In this document: one piece after another, positions 1 through 11,534 of the stretch
Layout of the letters: every line of letters begins with the position of its first letter
Position numbering within the stretch: the stretch's first letter is position 1
Notes under the pieces: generated by a model
What the model saw: only the letters and a program-made list of their open reading frames with translations
Database searches by the model: none
What the model was told of the DNA's origin: nothing
NCBI GenBank assembly: GCA_009193035.1
Contig: SWDT01000163.1
Span: 1-64,000 of the forward strand
DNA from: Halicephalobus mephisto
Lineage: Eukaryota; Nematoda; Chromadorea; Rhabditida; Panagrolaimidae
Direction of reading: 5' to 3'
Length of the DNA stretch: 64,000 nucleotides
Translations under genes and position numbers: made by a program

Positions 1-119
1 TGTAGCAAAATAGTTCAATGAGATCCAAATTCCAACGAGAGACTGAAACAATCGAATTAGGAAAATCAGCAGAAACCATTTGAGATCATAAAATAGTTAT
101 CTACTCAAGATCCATTTAC

Positions 120-1004
120 TTATTTGAGATGGCAGTCAACTAAATCAACATTACCTTGTCTCCTGTGTCCAGCACTATGGTTGGTCTTTATGCGATATCG
201 AAATACATCAGAACCAATCTTGACCTTGCACATAACAGCGGCTTTTGAACCTTCGTCTGGGTCCACATCTTCAAATTTAACAACCGGATTCTTTCCATCG
301 AACACTTTCAACTTAAAGAAATGCGTTGCGGCATTCATAATCGGAGAAGTATTGTTGTCCAAGTATTTGGCAATCGTCGGATGGAAACTCAAGATCTTTG
401 GTCTAAGCCCGGGGTAGGTAACAAAAAATGAAGATTTATCAAATATATCATAAAAGTCCTGAGCAGTAACAGCCATAGATCGCTTCAGATTGCTGTACCA
501 TGTTTTCTGAAATTCGTTTACTTCGTTGACATATACCTTCCAATGATCAAGGCGTGAATGTTTCTGAAATACATTATATCAACCATAAGTTAAAATCATA
601 CTTCTGCAAATATAAGAAGCTGTTTTTAAATCCTAACTATAAACATAAATCTAGCAGGATCTATATCGAAAATCATGTCCATATAACATAAACAAACAAT
701 AAATATTATTATAAAATCACTTACCACAATCACCTTGTCCATATGCTTCAATCCAATTTCAGATAGAGTACTATCTAATTTGAATCCAAAAATTTTGTCT
801 CCATTGAAGAAAAATAACTGTTGACGTATGTTGTCAATTTCCCATTTCGAATGAATCTTTTCCTTCAGTTGCCTCAACGTGGTCTAAAATAAATTGCGAT
901 TAATAATTAATTATTCTATATAAAAATACCCCATCGGCGAATTCCGACTCAAACTTATTGTGGCAAACTCCTTCGTTATCGTGCAAAAAGATGAGCAATT
1001 GCAT
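120..1004 (-). CDS. Ubiquitin-like-domain protein with unknown C-terminal domain
   Basis: Three exons on the minus strand: 1004-930, 883-725 and 563-120, all joining in phase 0, give 225 residues. The first 80 residues have a ubiquitin fold pattern: an MQLLIFL first strand, the helix TTLRQLKEKIHSKW, a QQLFFFNGDKI strand pair, and the closing segment LKHMDKVIVV. There is no C-terminal Gly-Gly after the fold; the chain continues about 145 residues into a region I do not recognise, containing FFVTYPGLRP and HFFKLKVFDGKNP. This suggests an integral ubiquitin-like domain (an adaptor role is inference) rather than a conjugated modifier. The start is the first ATG after an in-frame stop; an acceptor-like TTTTAG lies 11 nt upstream, so either trans-splicing or one more upstream exon is possible. 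Confidence 0.7.
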
Positions 1005-3160
1005 TACGAAAATCTAAAATATAGGCGCATATTATAAAGTGCTAGAAGAAAATATTACCAATATTAATAAATAAAGTCTACGTAATTATATATTAAATTG
1101 CAACAAAGGTTGAAAGGGACGGCTATTAACACAGGGAAATGCAAAAAAGTTTGTTAGATAAAAGTGGAAGAAAACTGAGATAGAACGCCAAAAAATGGGC
1201 TACTTTGAATGTGTATAAATAAAAAGAGAACTAGATCAGTATTATTACAATTGTCTTAAACTATGAGTTATAATGCATTATATCAATATTTTAAAGAGAA
1301 TTTTATGAATCTATCAATTGCCGTAATTGAAATAAGGTAATGAATAGTAGTTCCGAACAGTTGGTCATTTTATGACTACATTTTAATACAAATAATGAGA
1401 TTAATACAAGAAGGAATTCCGTCAAATTAAAACATATTTAAATAATTACAATAATTTGGTATGAATTTTCCATGGTTAAGAATATTCCTAACTATACTTT
1501 TGATTTGAATCTAGTTTTCTCAAAACAACTTTAAATGGCTAAAAAATTCAACTGTGGTTTTTCGGGTCAGATGAAGTTCAAATTACGTTAATTATTTGGT
1601 TTTCATTTTACAAGTTCAAAAATAGATTGAGATGATTATTATTGAAAAGTGCTACATTACTTCGGAATATCCGCAGAATTATTCACCTTTTTGCGGTGTA
1701 TTTACTCAAGTGAGTCATCCTCAACATTTTATGAAAGATGAATTTGTTCCGTCTTCACATCGGAAAGGTTACAACATGCATATCGGTTATTGTTATAGTT
1801 TATTCTTTCTTTTATACTTTTTTCTGCGAAAATTTAGATAATGTTTTATTGATAAACGATTTCTCTTCTTTGATCTCGAAGTTTTTATTTTTTTGCATTC
1901 TAGTGTACCATCTGTTTATTTAATGAAGGCAAAACAGTGATGAACTTGAAAACTGTTTACTGCAAAGTCATTTCTTCATAGTTTTTAGCCATCAAAAGAT
2001 CTTTTTTCTTTAAAAATTAAATTTAGAAACGCGTAGATTTTTCTCAAAACCAAAAATTACCGGTAATTTGCATACATAAAATTGGAATCTCGTACAGTCT
2101 TCTAGAATTTGTTGGAATTTATTGAATATTTTTGCAATAAACATCAGGAACTTCTATTTCTAGAACGTATTAGAAAATTTTGGAAATTCGCGTCGAGCAA
2201 ATTTCGTAATAATGTTCATTTCTACTTCCCACAAAAGTATGACTGATGTTAGAAAAAAGGATATTCTTAATTGGCTTTATCACTTTTCAAATTTCTAAAT
2301 TTATTCCTGATGATTCATCAATCGATTATTGATAATTGTGGGCGTTTTGTTGTCCCCCATGTACAGGAGAGTCTTGACAGCTTCAATCATGACTCAATGA
2401 TTTAATCTTGGTGACTCAAACACCCTCATCTTCGTTCAAATCGTTTTTTCCCTTTTCAATTTAAATTTCAATGTCCTTACGAAGGCTGGGAAAAGTGTTT
2501 TGACGACATAAATCAACAGTATTCCGTGTTGACTGGTATTGCTTGACCGTGGGCATTTTTCGCTTGAAGGGCGTTATATTCGTCGCTACGTTCGATCACT
2601 TTTATTTACATTTTGTTTTATATGAGCGCACCTCAGTACAGACCGATGACAAGGTTAAGAAAGGCAAAGCTTTCGGCTCGTTCATGGAAACAAATAACGC
2701 TTAGCGAAAGAACGATCGCCAAAGAATCACACACAGTCCGTCAAGGCTTCAGTGCAATTCTTTTCTTAAAAGTTCTGAGTCAAATTTTCCTTTTCGGCCC
2801 AAATTGTTCGCTATTTGACTAATCAATTTTACGATTGCTGTTTTCTCTGTTCTTATCAATAACGCTTAAAACTCTTTTCTGATCACTCGTGATTCATTTT
2901 TACTTTTTTGTTTACTAGAGTTCCGTAAAGGGTTCCAAAGTCTTTAATCTGATGGTAAATTCTGGAACTTGGACTTTTATAATACTTTTCAATGTCTTCT
3001 GTAATCTCCCCGAATTCAACAGAAACTTTAAATTAACATCTGAAACTCGGAATTCTGGTATTTTGTAAATTCTGATAAGTCGTGTCGAGATATCTTCATA
3101 ACAACATTTAATTTAAATAATATTAATAATATAGCGTTGAAAATTTTCAGAAAAATAATC
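1005..3160. other. Non-coding intergenic region
   Basis: AT-rich DNA with no open frame showing splice signals or recognisable protein. The stretch around 2100-2260 is a copy of the dispersed phased-TTC/GAA repeat: TTC or GAA triplets at 2158, 2163, 2173 and 2183 sit at multiples of 5 bp. Around 3060-3110 the repeat's tail motif appears again just before the next gene. Short open frames at 1632-1923 and 2613-2822 look like chance. Confidence 0.6.
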
Positions 3161-4673
3161 ATGAGAATAGTTGGATATTTATTCTTCATTTCTGCTGCGT
3201 TTTCACAGAGTATTGATTATCCTGATGGTCTGAATCCAAACTCTAATCAGAAATTCTCCCAACCCGGGTTTAACAATTTGAACTCGAATCAACTCTCCAA
3301 TCAAAATCAGTTTCAAAATCAGAACCAATTGGTAAATACAAATCAGGTTCAGAATCCAAATAGTGTTTATGGAGGGACATATAATACTGTGGGAAATCAC
3401 ACTTTATTGGCGTCCAACAATAGTGCTTTGAACTACACTGGGCCTGGGCCTGTAACATCCAGATCTTATGTCAGAGTTCAGTTGAGGTCTTATAGCGACC
3501 CCGGATTCCGAGTTAGCAGCACTCAACTGTGTCAATGCCCTTCTGGTAGTGCCGGAGAAACCTGTATTAATTCAAGTCCTCAGAAACAAGGCTACCACTG
3601 CTACTTTAGTTTCATGGTTATCATTGCTTCTACAGAGTAAGATCTTTATTTTAAAAACTAATCATATTAAACTGCTTTCAGTCCAAATGTTCTCTATAAT
3701 TCGACTCCATTTGTTCTGGTGGATTATGGTAACGGACAAGTTAACCCTGTCAGTAGTTCCGATTTCCAAAAAACATTTGAGTTCAGCACTAATTACAAAC
3801 CAACTGGAATCTCGGTTATCGTTAGTCATTCTGGAACTGTAGTTGATGGGACTACTGGTAGTATTGTCGAATCAGATGGAATCAGAAATGTTGATCATTT
3901 TTCTCTCAGCTTCGACAACAACACTCAACACAATCAAGCCATTACTTCTACACTTCAGGGATCAACTCTCGGAACGTCTCTGCAGTTGAGCTATACAGTC
4001 GGTTGTCAATCCCAACTTTTAGGACCCGGATGTAGTCTTCAATGTAATTCTTCCAGTATCAATTCTCAAATCGCCATCTGTCAAGATGTCGACACTGGGT
4101 ATTATTCCGTTTGTAAATGGCAAAATGGAAATAGCAACGTCCAGAATTGCCAAAACTGCCCGTGGGGAATCCGAGACAACGCCTACTGTGTCGATGCTAA
4201 CGGAAATATGTTGGAGTCTCATGAAGCTGGTGTTGTCTCTTCAGGCTACAAGACCGCTACTATCATTCTGGGTATCGTCTCTGGAATATTATTCCTCTGT
4301 TTGGCCATAGCTCTGATCATCAGCATTTGCGTCAGACGACGAACTTCTTCCAACTACAATAGCCGGGCTCCTGGAGTTAACCGAAACACAGAATTCCGTG
4401 GAGGTCATTCAGGAAACGCTGAAACCACTCCTCTTCATGCTGCCAACAACAGACCTACTCCTACTCCTCGAAACAATACTCCCCAATTCGCTCAGAAACA
4501 GCCAAGTAAGTTTAACTTAAAAAATCTTTTAAACATTTCACCTTACAGAATCCATTATTCGTCCATATTATCCTCCTGCTGCTCATATTGGAGGAGATCC
4601 GAACGAAACGTTGAACAGTAGTTTCGCTGTTAGTCAATCTCCGATGAATGTTAGTCGATCTGCCGATGTTTAA
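3161..4673 (+). CDS. Type I membrane protein with Notch-ligand-like (MNNL/DSL-like) ectodomain
   Basis: Exons 3161-3636, 3682-4505 and 4549-4673 join in phase to give 474 residues. A signal peptide (MRIVGYLFFISAAFSQ) is followed by an Asn/Gln-rich linker. Next comes a segment resembling the MNNL region of Notch ligands (VRVQLRSYSDPGFR, then four Cys and YHCYFSF). Then follows a Cys-rich module of DSL type (GPGCSLQC...AICQ...SVCKW), a short Cys-rich tail, one transmembrane helix (TATIILGIVSGILFLCLAIA) and a stop-transfer sequence ICVRRR. The cytoplasmic tail of about 90 residues is Asn/Pro/Thr-rich. The family assignment rests on Cys spacing and is uncertain; a divergent DSL-family ligand or another single-pass receptor are both possible. 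TTTTCAG 11 nt upstream of ATG suggests trans-splicing. A poly(A) signal AATAAA lies near 4795. Confidence 0.65.
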
Positions 4674-5092
4674 AACTGCCAAATCAATATATTTTTTAAA
4701 AACTTTAGTAAAATTCCTTCCAAGAAGCTTGGTAACTGATTAAACCTTAAAACATAGGCGATCTCATATATCTTCCGCAATTCTTTTCGGACGAATAAAT
4801 CTATTTAAAATAATCAATTTATTTCATTGTTGTTAAATTGTGTAATTTTATTTATTTGAATGTGTAATTTTTGGTACAAGAAATAAAAAATCTACTTTTC
4901 ATTTCTAAATCAATATCCCCTGGCTGATCGCTGGAACACACATTGCTTTTATCCTGGGAAATCCCTGGATATCCGAGGAAAGAAAGTCTTACTTGCAGTC
5001 GGGTAAAGTTTGCAAGCTCTCTCCTACGTTTTCTCGATTGTTAATACTTTTCATAGCAATTCTTTCAATTTCTTAGTTTTTCAGAATCCATT

Positions 5093-6438
5093 ATGTCGAT
5101 TCCATTGTCAGCAGGTCAAGGAGTAACTCAAGTCATGTACAGATGTGAATGTGCTAAGGAAAATAATTTTCTCGGCAAGTTTTTGAGAAATTACAAAATA
5201 TAAAGCCCATCATTGCAGATCTCAGCTCATGTAGTCTGATGTATGTCGCTGATGCCATCTATCATGTTTTGAAAGATTATGAGGTAAAAAAATGCAGCTT
5301 AGCAAATAACAGTATCAAAAACTTCCCTGTCAAAATGATTACGAGATTTCCAGATATTATTCGTAAGTTCAATATTATATAACTATAATTTAAAATTTTA
5401 TAAACTAGAATTTCGTAAAACTTCGTAGAACCCTCCAGATTCTCCTAGGAATGTTTGGAACTAATGCCTGAAATTCAGATTTTTGAAGTTCCTGAAACAT
5501 TCTCATTTAGATAAGGTTATAACGACATTCATATATAATCATATTACTATAAAAATTGGAAATAGTTGTTGAAAAATTGCATCGGTACGAATTTCCAGCA
5601 TCTTAAAAAATCCGAAAACTGGTGTAAAAGAAATAACTACGAAAACAAAAAGAGTCAATTTCAATGGCAAATTGCCAGAACTACCATTTTTCGATGTCCA
5701 TAGAACTCGCTTTGTGCAAGAATTTAAAAATTGCAAAAACTTTACTTATGATTAATTAAAATATTTATTTCTACAAGTACATGAAAATCTATAGAGTATT
5801 CATTAGATGTTCATCAAAGACTCATATCTGGCGGCATTTGTATTTTGTCCCAGTTTAATTTTTTAAATTATTTTGAGCTAAAATCTTTCGAAATTAAACA
5901 GAAACTTTTAGAACTTACATCTGAAACTCTGAGCTATGAAATTTTCTAGAAAACTTTGAAAATTTGTATCTAAACAAGTTCCCATTAAAATTAATTTTTA
6001 TTCTCATAATAGTGTTATTTCAGAGTTCTCAATCGCTGGGAATAGGATTTCTGAACTTCCGGAAGCCATTACTGGATGGAAAAATTTACGAGCAGTTAAT
6101 CTAGCACGAAACTGTTTGGAGTCATTTCCTGAGATTATCTATGAATTAAAGGAGCTCAATCTCCTTGATATTTCATACAATCGAATTAAAGGTATGATTT
6201 TTGTGAAGTTTCTTTTTAACTTTGCTTCTTTGCCAATCTCTTTTCAGCGTTCTAGTTATGACAATAATTCGTTTTAGATATTGATATCGACCGTGTATAT
6301 GAACATTTGCCTCACCTTAAGATGATCAACATCTCAAATAATCAGATTCCTCAACAGCGTTTGGATGAGATAATCGCTTTCTCAAAGGCCAACAACGATC
6401 GTGTGAAAATTCAACATCATTCTGATGATTCGGATTGA
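5093..6438 (+). CDS. Leucine-rich repeat protein, LRRC20 orthologue
   Basis: Four exons (5093-5174, 5219-5362, 6024-6191, 6278-6438) give 184 residues, the same length as human LRRC20. The order of segments matches that family: a first strand LDLSSCSLMYVADAIY, then leucine-rich repeats with asparagine ladder positions (LANNSIKNFP, IAGNRISELP, NLARNCLESFP, DISYNRIK, INISNNQIP). It is cytosolic with no signal peptide; its biochemical role is unknown. The first intron must use a GC donor (G|GCAAGT), because the GT alternative two bases on produces an early stop. Intron 2 (661 nt) is largely dispersed repeat and ends exactly at the repeat's TAATAGTGTTATTTCAG tail. A TTTTTCAG just upstream of the ATG suggests trans-splicing. 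Confidence 0.9.
5630..6023. repeat. Dispersed repeat copy filling LRRC20 intron 2
   Basis: Contains a module seen elsewhere in the window (GTCAATTTC, then GCAAATTGCCAGAA and ACCATTTTTC near 5655-5690; related copies near 18,800, 46,530, 47,500, 50,740 and 50,930). It is followed by the TTC/GAA-rich segment and the conserved tail CTCATAATAGTGTTATTTCAG, whose last three bases are the intron's splice acceptor. Confidence 0.7.
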
Positions 6439-8563
6439 CCTCAATTTTCTTATTTTTTATTTATAACTATCGGTAAATAATTCATACAAATGTATGGAAA
6501 AAGTTTCTCATTTTGATGAGTTGTTGCACTTTTTGACAAAATTGGTTTAGACTATTAAACTGAAATTGATGAAAAAGAAATCCTTCCTGTTTTTTAATTT
6601 CATTTCTTTGAAAAGCTTAGAGATGGGCTAGAAAAAATGCGGAAATGAGAAACATGCAACTTGGAAAACATACACCCTCATAAGTTTTCAAGCATAATGC
6701 ATGTGCTCGTGATTATTGGTTCAGACAGAATAGCTAGGTCTTTGGACTCTTTTCAATGTCAGGAATGTCACTAACCATAATATTATAAAAGATGGGAATG
6801 AAAGTTGTTACGAAACTGTTTCAACAAAAATTTTCAGAACTTTAGAAATTGAAGGCTTTAGATTTTAGTTCTAAAAACTTTTATTGGTCTCTGAAAGACT
6901 AAAGTTTCTAGAAGATTCTCGAATATTTCGGAATTTCCCACTAAATTCTGGAAACTTTTGAAGGTATTACATTCTTCTATCAATGAAAAAATGCTCGAAA
7001 ATTTTTTATACGAAATTCTAGAAAATTCCAGAAATTTTTATGAGGTTCTCAAGAGTTTCAAAATCTTCAACTGGAATATCGTGAAAAGTTCTGCAACCTT
7101 TCATAAGATTTCTAATAATTTTGAAAATGTTTATTAGATTCTGGGAAATCTTAGAAACTTCCAAAAATCCTAATCTTGTTATTACTAAATCAAAAACACC
7201 ATTGTTGTTGAATACGTGCTGTTGACAAGTGTTCTTTTTGACATTTACTAAGAATCTACAAACTTTGTAATTAACATTCTTTTATTCGTGCTGAAAAGAT
7301 TTAATTTAGATAATACTTTCTCTTTATCCTCAGAAGTTTCTGCTAAATTTTGTGACCTCAAAATCAAAAAATAATGAAATAAATCCTTGTTGTTTATAAG
7401 TGACCTTTTATGTTATTCATTAATAATAAGGAAACGACAAGTGAAAATCTTTATCTATGTGTGGATACGTGAATTCCGTGTCGTGAATGTTTTTTATTTT
7501 TCAGCAACCACAAGTCGTGTAATTTTCTAGTTGTCCAGGTAGCAAAAACAGTGTCGCCTATAAAATACCAGAAGGAAGTCTAAATTAGAGGGATTTATTT
7601 GTAATTGGATATATATAGACATGGAATTATTGCATTAATTCCCCAGCAAATTGAGCTTATGTAAATCTACCGTATTCTTTCAGTTTTCTTCATAACCTTA
7701 GTATTTATTAATCATACTTTTGCTATTAAAAGCAATCCATGATTTTTTCGAATATTATTTTAGGATTGAAATTGCGAAAGCTTGCAAATTCCAAAGCAAT
7801 TCATTTCTTGTTTTAATCGATTGTACAACACTTTAAATTTAGCAGTTATTAATTTTTAAAATTTAATTTGAAGGATTATTGCCCATTATAGACCCTAATC
7901 CCAACCATGTGTTTGGTGGGAGTAAGCGAGACAATTTGTGGGAACTAGAGAGCCCAAAGGTATCCTCAGAACAGCTCTATTGCTCAAGAAATGCCAGAAC
8001 CTATTTCGAAATTTCATCAGAAGGCATTTGGGTCGTTTTTTAGACCTAATTAAAGTGGCCACGGAAGCCTTTTTAAAATAATATTTCTTCTAATTATCAT
8101 TATCAACATTAGAAACCCATTTATTATCCTCTCCTCCTTCTAATTAAAGTTCAAATTGGTACTTCCAAACCCTGAAGGCCATCCTTTAACCTTGCTTCAA
8201 TGATTTTGAGTTCGTTTCCGACTCCTACTTGAATCCATATTCGGGTTATCCAAGACTTTACTTCGAATTTACTCAAAGAGGAGGAATTAAAATTCTTAAC
8301 TTATTACCAAACAAACGTCACTGGTCATATTGAGACCAGTAATGACGCCGAAAGGGATTATAAGTAGTGAAGCATTATGGATCCCTCAAAGGGACTAAAT
8401 CGCTGCAGCCCAATTAACTACCTGTAATCCTTCGGGGGGTCAGACGTCACTCGTGTCTTTAGCGTCCTGAACGTGCCCTTACCCTTGAGTCTTATAAAGC
8501 CATATTTGCTACATTCGGGTCTGACTTCTATAATAAACTTTGCTTCATTACAGACATTCTACT
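6439..8563. other. Intergenic region with dispersed repeat, no gene seen
   Basis: AT-rich. The segment 6790-7160 is a dense copy of the phased repeat. The rest (7160-8560), including a less AT-rich patch around 7890-8460 directly upstream of the neuropeptide gene, has no supportable coding exon. That patch is the likely upstream regulatory region of the neuropeptide gene by position only. Confidence 0.5.
6790..7160. repeat. Dispersed repeat with perfect HSE-phased TTC/GAA arrays
   Basis: At 6906-6923 the sequence reads TTCtaGAAgaTTCtcGAA, four alternating pentamers at exact 5-bp steps, followed by TTT in phase. At 7016-7033 it reads TTCtaGAAaaTTCcaGAA, again four units. This is the geometry of a heat-shock element. 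The reverse-complement form of the repeat tail (near GTTGTTACGAAACTGTTTC) lies near 6810-6830. Confidence 0.75.
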
Positions 8564-8940
8564 ATGAGATTCTACATGAAGACCATCATTTATCTAATAT
8601 ATTTTACAGTACTATGTCTAAGTGTATTAGCAGCTCCTTTCAAACCTCAGATTTACTACGACGATTTAACTTTGTCGAATGTGAGTTTGTCATGGAAATA
8701 GCCTGGTTAATTAGATTTTTCCAGCTTATGACCCAGCCTGAAATGGAAATCGACAAACGTGTTCATGGCCTTTCACTACTCAGAATGCCTAAAGTACCGA
8801 AATTGGAAAAAAGAGTACACAACCTGTCCCTTCTGAGAATGGGAAAGCTGTTTAAGCCAAATCTGAGTTCCCAGGTCAAAAGGCACACTTCACAATCCCT
8901 CTGGCAGTACCTGGTAGCGGAGTCCATGAGCGAACAATGA
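8564..8940 (+). CDS. Neuropeptide-like precursor (SLLRM-type peptides)
   Basis: Exons 8564-8680 and 8725-8940 give 110 residues. A clear signal peptide (MRFYMKTIIYLIYFTVLCLS, ending VLAA) is encoded by exon 1. The mature part has three Lys-Arg cleavage sites that release two related peptides, VHGLSLLRM (extended by PKVPKLE) and VHNLSLLRM followed by Gly-Lys. The second would be C-terminally amidated, giving VHNLSLLRM-amide. A third, unrelated peptide (HTSQSLWQYLVAES...) forms the C-terminus. The architecture is that of a secreted neuropeptide precursor processed by dibasic convertases; I do not recognise the peptide family. An acceptor-like CATTACAG lies 11 nt upstream of the ATG. The longer frame open from 8473 is an intron read-through and not the protein. 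Confidence 0.8.
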
Positions 8941-11509
8941 GGACTTGCTTTGCTTTAACTTACAAAATGCCACATGTACAGTATTACTCCAATTAACACT
9001 ATTTTTGTTCATTTTTACTTTGATTTGTAATTCAATTTCTTGAAACAAGTGCTAAATTGTTTTTCGCAAATATAGCCAAATATTCTAATTGAACTTGATT
9101 TTTGTTGAAAACCACAGTCAATATACTTTTGATCCATGGCCTACTTTCATGTTTGAAAAATAAAGATCCTGCTAGAGACTCTAGGGAAATTCCTCAAAGA
9201 CGAAAATAGATTTGAATTAATCCCAGGAGCAGATTTGTAAATTCCCAAGAAGTGAAGATAGGGTGTATTTACTTCAATAAAGGTCATAAATATCCGCTGA
9301 TTGTAACCATGACTAAGAAACCGTATTATAAAATTAGAAATTGTTAGCAAATTGTCTTAACACGAGTACCTAGAAGCTTCTAAAGCACTTTGGAATCCTC
9401 GATTTCATATAGTAATTCTGAGAATTTTTACTGGATTCTGAAATGCCGTGAAAAGCTCTACAAAATTCTAGAAGACTCCGGGAATTTTCATAGTTTCAAA
9501 GTATTTCAGAACATTCTACAAAACTCCAATATCATACTGTTGTAAAAATACAAAATAAAAGCTGTTACGAAATTTCTTAATACGGATATCCAGAGTTTTC
9601 TAAAAATTTCCGAGATTTTTGGCTTTAAATAATTCAGAAATATCTGTCTGTTTCTGGGATGTTGTAAAAAATTACAAAAGGTTTAGAAGGCTTCAACGGC
9701 TTTTATAGAATTCTGACGATTAGGAAGAAATACAGTCATTAAATATTTTTAATTTCCAACTGCTAAAAATATAATTAATGTAACATATGTTTTTCTAATT
9801 AGAAATTCAATTTGCTTAACGTTGGTAAAATATTAAAAGTGACAGCTGTAACGGCCATCACTTCTGTGAATTTTACTTTTAGTGAACTAGCAAGTCGTTC
9901 TAGTGGACATTTGAATATTTTCACGAAATTATGTACTAATCTCATATTTAATGCTAAAAAGCCTCGACATTAGTCTTGCTTCTCTGAAAGGTGTAATCCG
10001 TAGTAGAATATGAGGAAAATTTAAAAGTCCCCAGCTTCGAGAAGGACAATGTCAATTTTTCCATTATGACGTATCTTTTCTATTATTTTCAATGAAAGAA
10101 AGTTTACTAGCCAACTCTCGTGTCTGGCAAGTCTGTCAGTTCTCTCCAAAAAACAGAAGAAAATGGCCCACTGGCTTCTTTTATCTCTCTTCATTCTTCT
10201 CATTTGGTCTCTGTAGTGTTACTTGTCTTCACTTCCGACGTTACTGGCCCAGATATTGATTTCGGCTCCCGAAAAGATTTTCCGAAAATTTCCAAACTTG
10301 AGTTAATTCCACCTTTGGATTTGCATACTCTTGACCCCTGGGAATGAGAGATATTATATTTTTCCGTTTACTCCTCTAGTATTGACAATAATAGAGACTA
10401 AGTTTGGACAACGATAAGACTAGGGAAAAACGCTCCAGTTTTCTCATGTATACTGCATTTGCTGCTTCAGCCAACCATAACAGACGACATGAAGTCAAAA
10501 ATTAACGGAGCACATGCTGTCCGTCTTGGCAACTGCAACGGAAAGAAGAGGAAGAGATTTTTGCTCTTTCATCTGACAAGCTTTTTTTGTTTCCCCATAG
10601 TCCCTTGGACTACTTGTCGAAGAATTTAGAACTTGATGTACTTTCGTTCCATTTCCCATTTCGATGCAGAGTTTGTTTGCCATTTTAGTTAAAGTTGTTA
10701 TCGAACCGATTAACTTTTTATAAAAGAGAAGGATAAATGAATTATATATAAAACCAGCGACTAGCTCTTGTCTTCATTTTACTCCATGAATATCAAATAG
10801 ATTTGTCCTTCGCCTTTAACACAAAAGCTGTTGATGGATAATACGTTGAAAAATGAAGCGTATTTCTTGTGGCATTTCAAGCATTTAAAAGTTTTGTTTA
10901 CACATTGAAATGGAGTCGGAGAATGCCCAATTTTTCTGTTGTTTTTTCAATTAACTTTCTGTTTTAGATTTGTCAACTTTTAGACAAAACATTTTCATAG
11001 AACTTTTTTAAATCCCCAGAGTCTAAAAGGAGGTTTTGAACTTTCGACAATTTTATAGGCCTTAGGATCATTTTGGATTTTGTAAAAGCTTTTAAAATCC
11101 ATTACAAAATCCCGGAACCTTCGAGAATTTTATGGAAGCTTCTAAAGTCTTCCAAAATCCCGTGGGGGGTTTGGAGCATTCCAGAATCTCGTAAAAAATT
11201 TAAACCATTTTAATTCGAGATTCCAGCAGATTCTGGAAATTTATTCCAAAACAATTTCGTAACGATTTCAACTTTGATATTTGTCAAACTAGAATTCCGT
11301 AAAAGCTCCTACAATCTGCTGAAATTAAGTGAGATTTTTAAAATGCCTAAATTCTCGGAGAAATTTCCAGAATATTTCCGAATTAAAAAAGAATTTTCGG
11401 AACCAAAGGTTGGAATTTAAAATTCATAATTCTAACAATTACGAAAACTTGGGTCGAGAAACTTTCGTGAGAACAATCTTCTAAAATTTCCATAATAGTG
11501 TTACTTCAG
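8941..11509. other. Non-coding region, repeat-rich
   Basis: 9360-9740 and 10,990-11,509 are dispersed repeat copies. 9840-10,700 has more complex sequence with short frames open on both strands, including one at 10,163 that starts like a signal peptide (MAHWLLLSLFILLIWSL) but stops at once. No phase-consistent gene could be built. Confidence 0.5.
10990..11509 (+). repeat. Dispersed repeat copies upstream of calmodulin-like gene
   Basis: Contains a long phased TTC/GAA run: GAA at 11,115, TTC at 11,120, GAA at 11,125, TTA at 11,130, GAA at 11,135 and TTC at 11,140, i.e. six units with one mismatch. Two tails follow; the second ends CATAATAGTGTTACTTCAG at 11,509, a ready splice acceptor 25 nt before the first ATG of the next gene. 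Confidence 0.75.
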
Positions 11510-11534
11510 CAATACGGGTCTCTACAGGCAGATC

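Noticed and set aside
5539..5736. Minus-strand open frame inside LRRC20 intron 2
   Set aside because: Lies in a dispersed repeat module shared with several other non-coding places in the window.
10120..10347. Possible small secreted protein (hydrophobic start MAHWLLLSLFILLIWSL at 10,163)
   Set aside because: The frame stops after 17 codons. The continuing frame lacks an ATG, and no donor/acceptor pair joins them.
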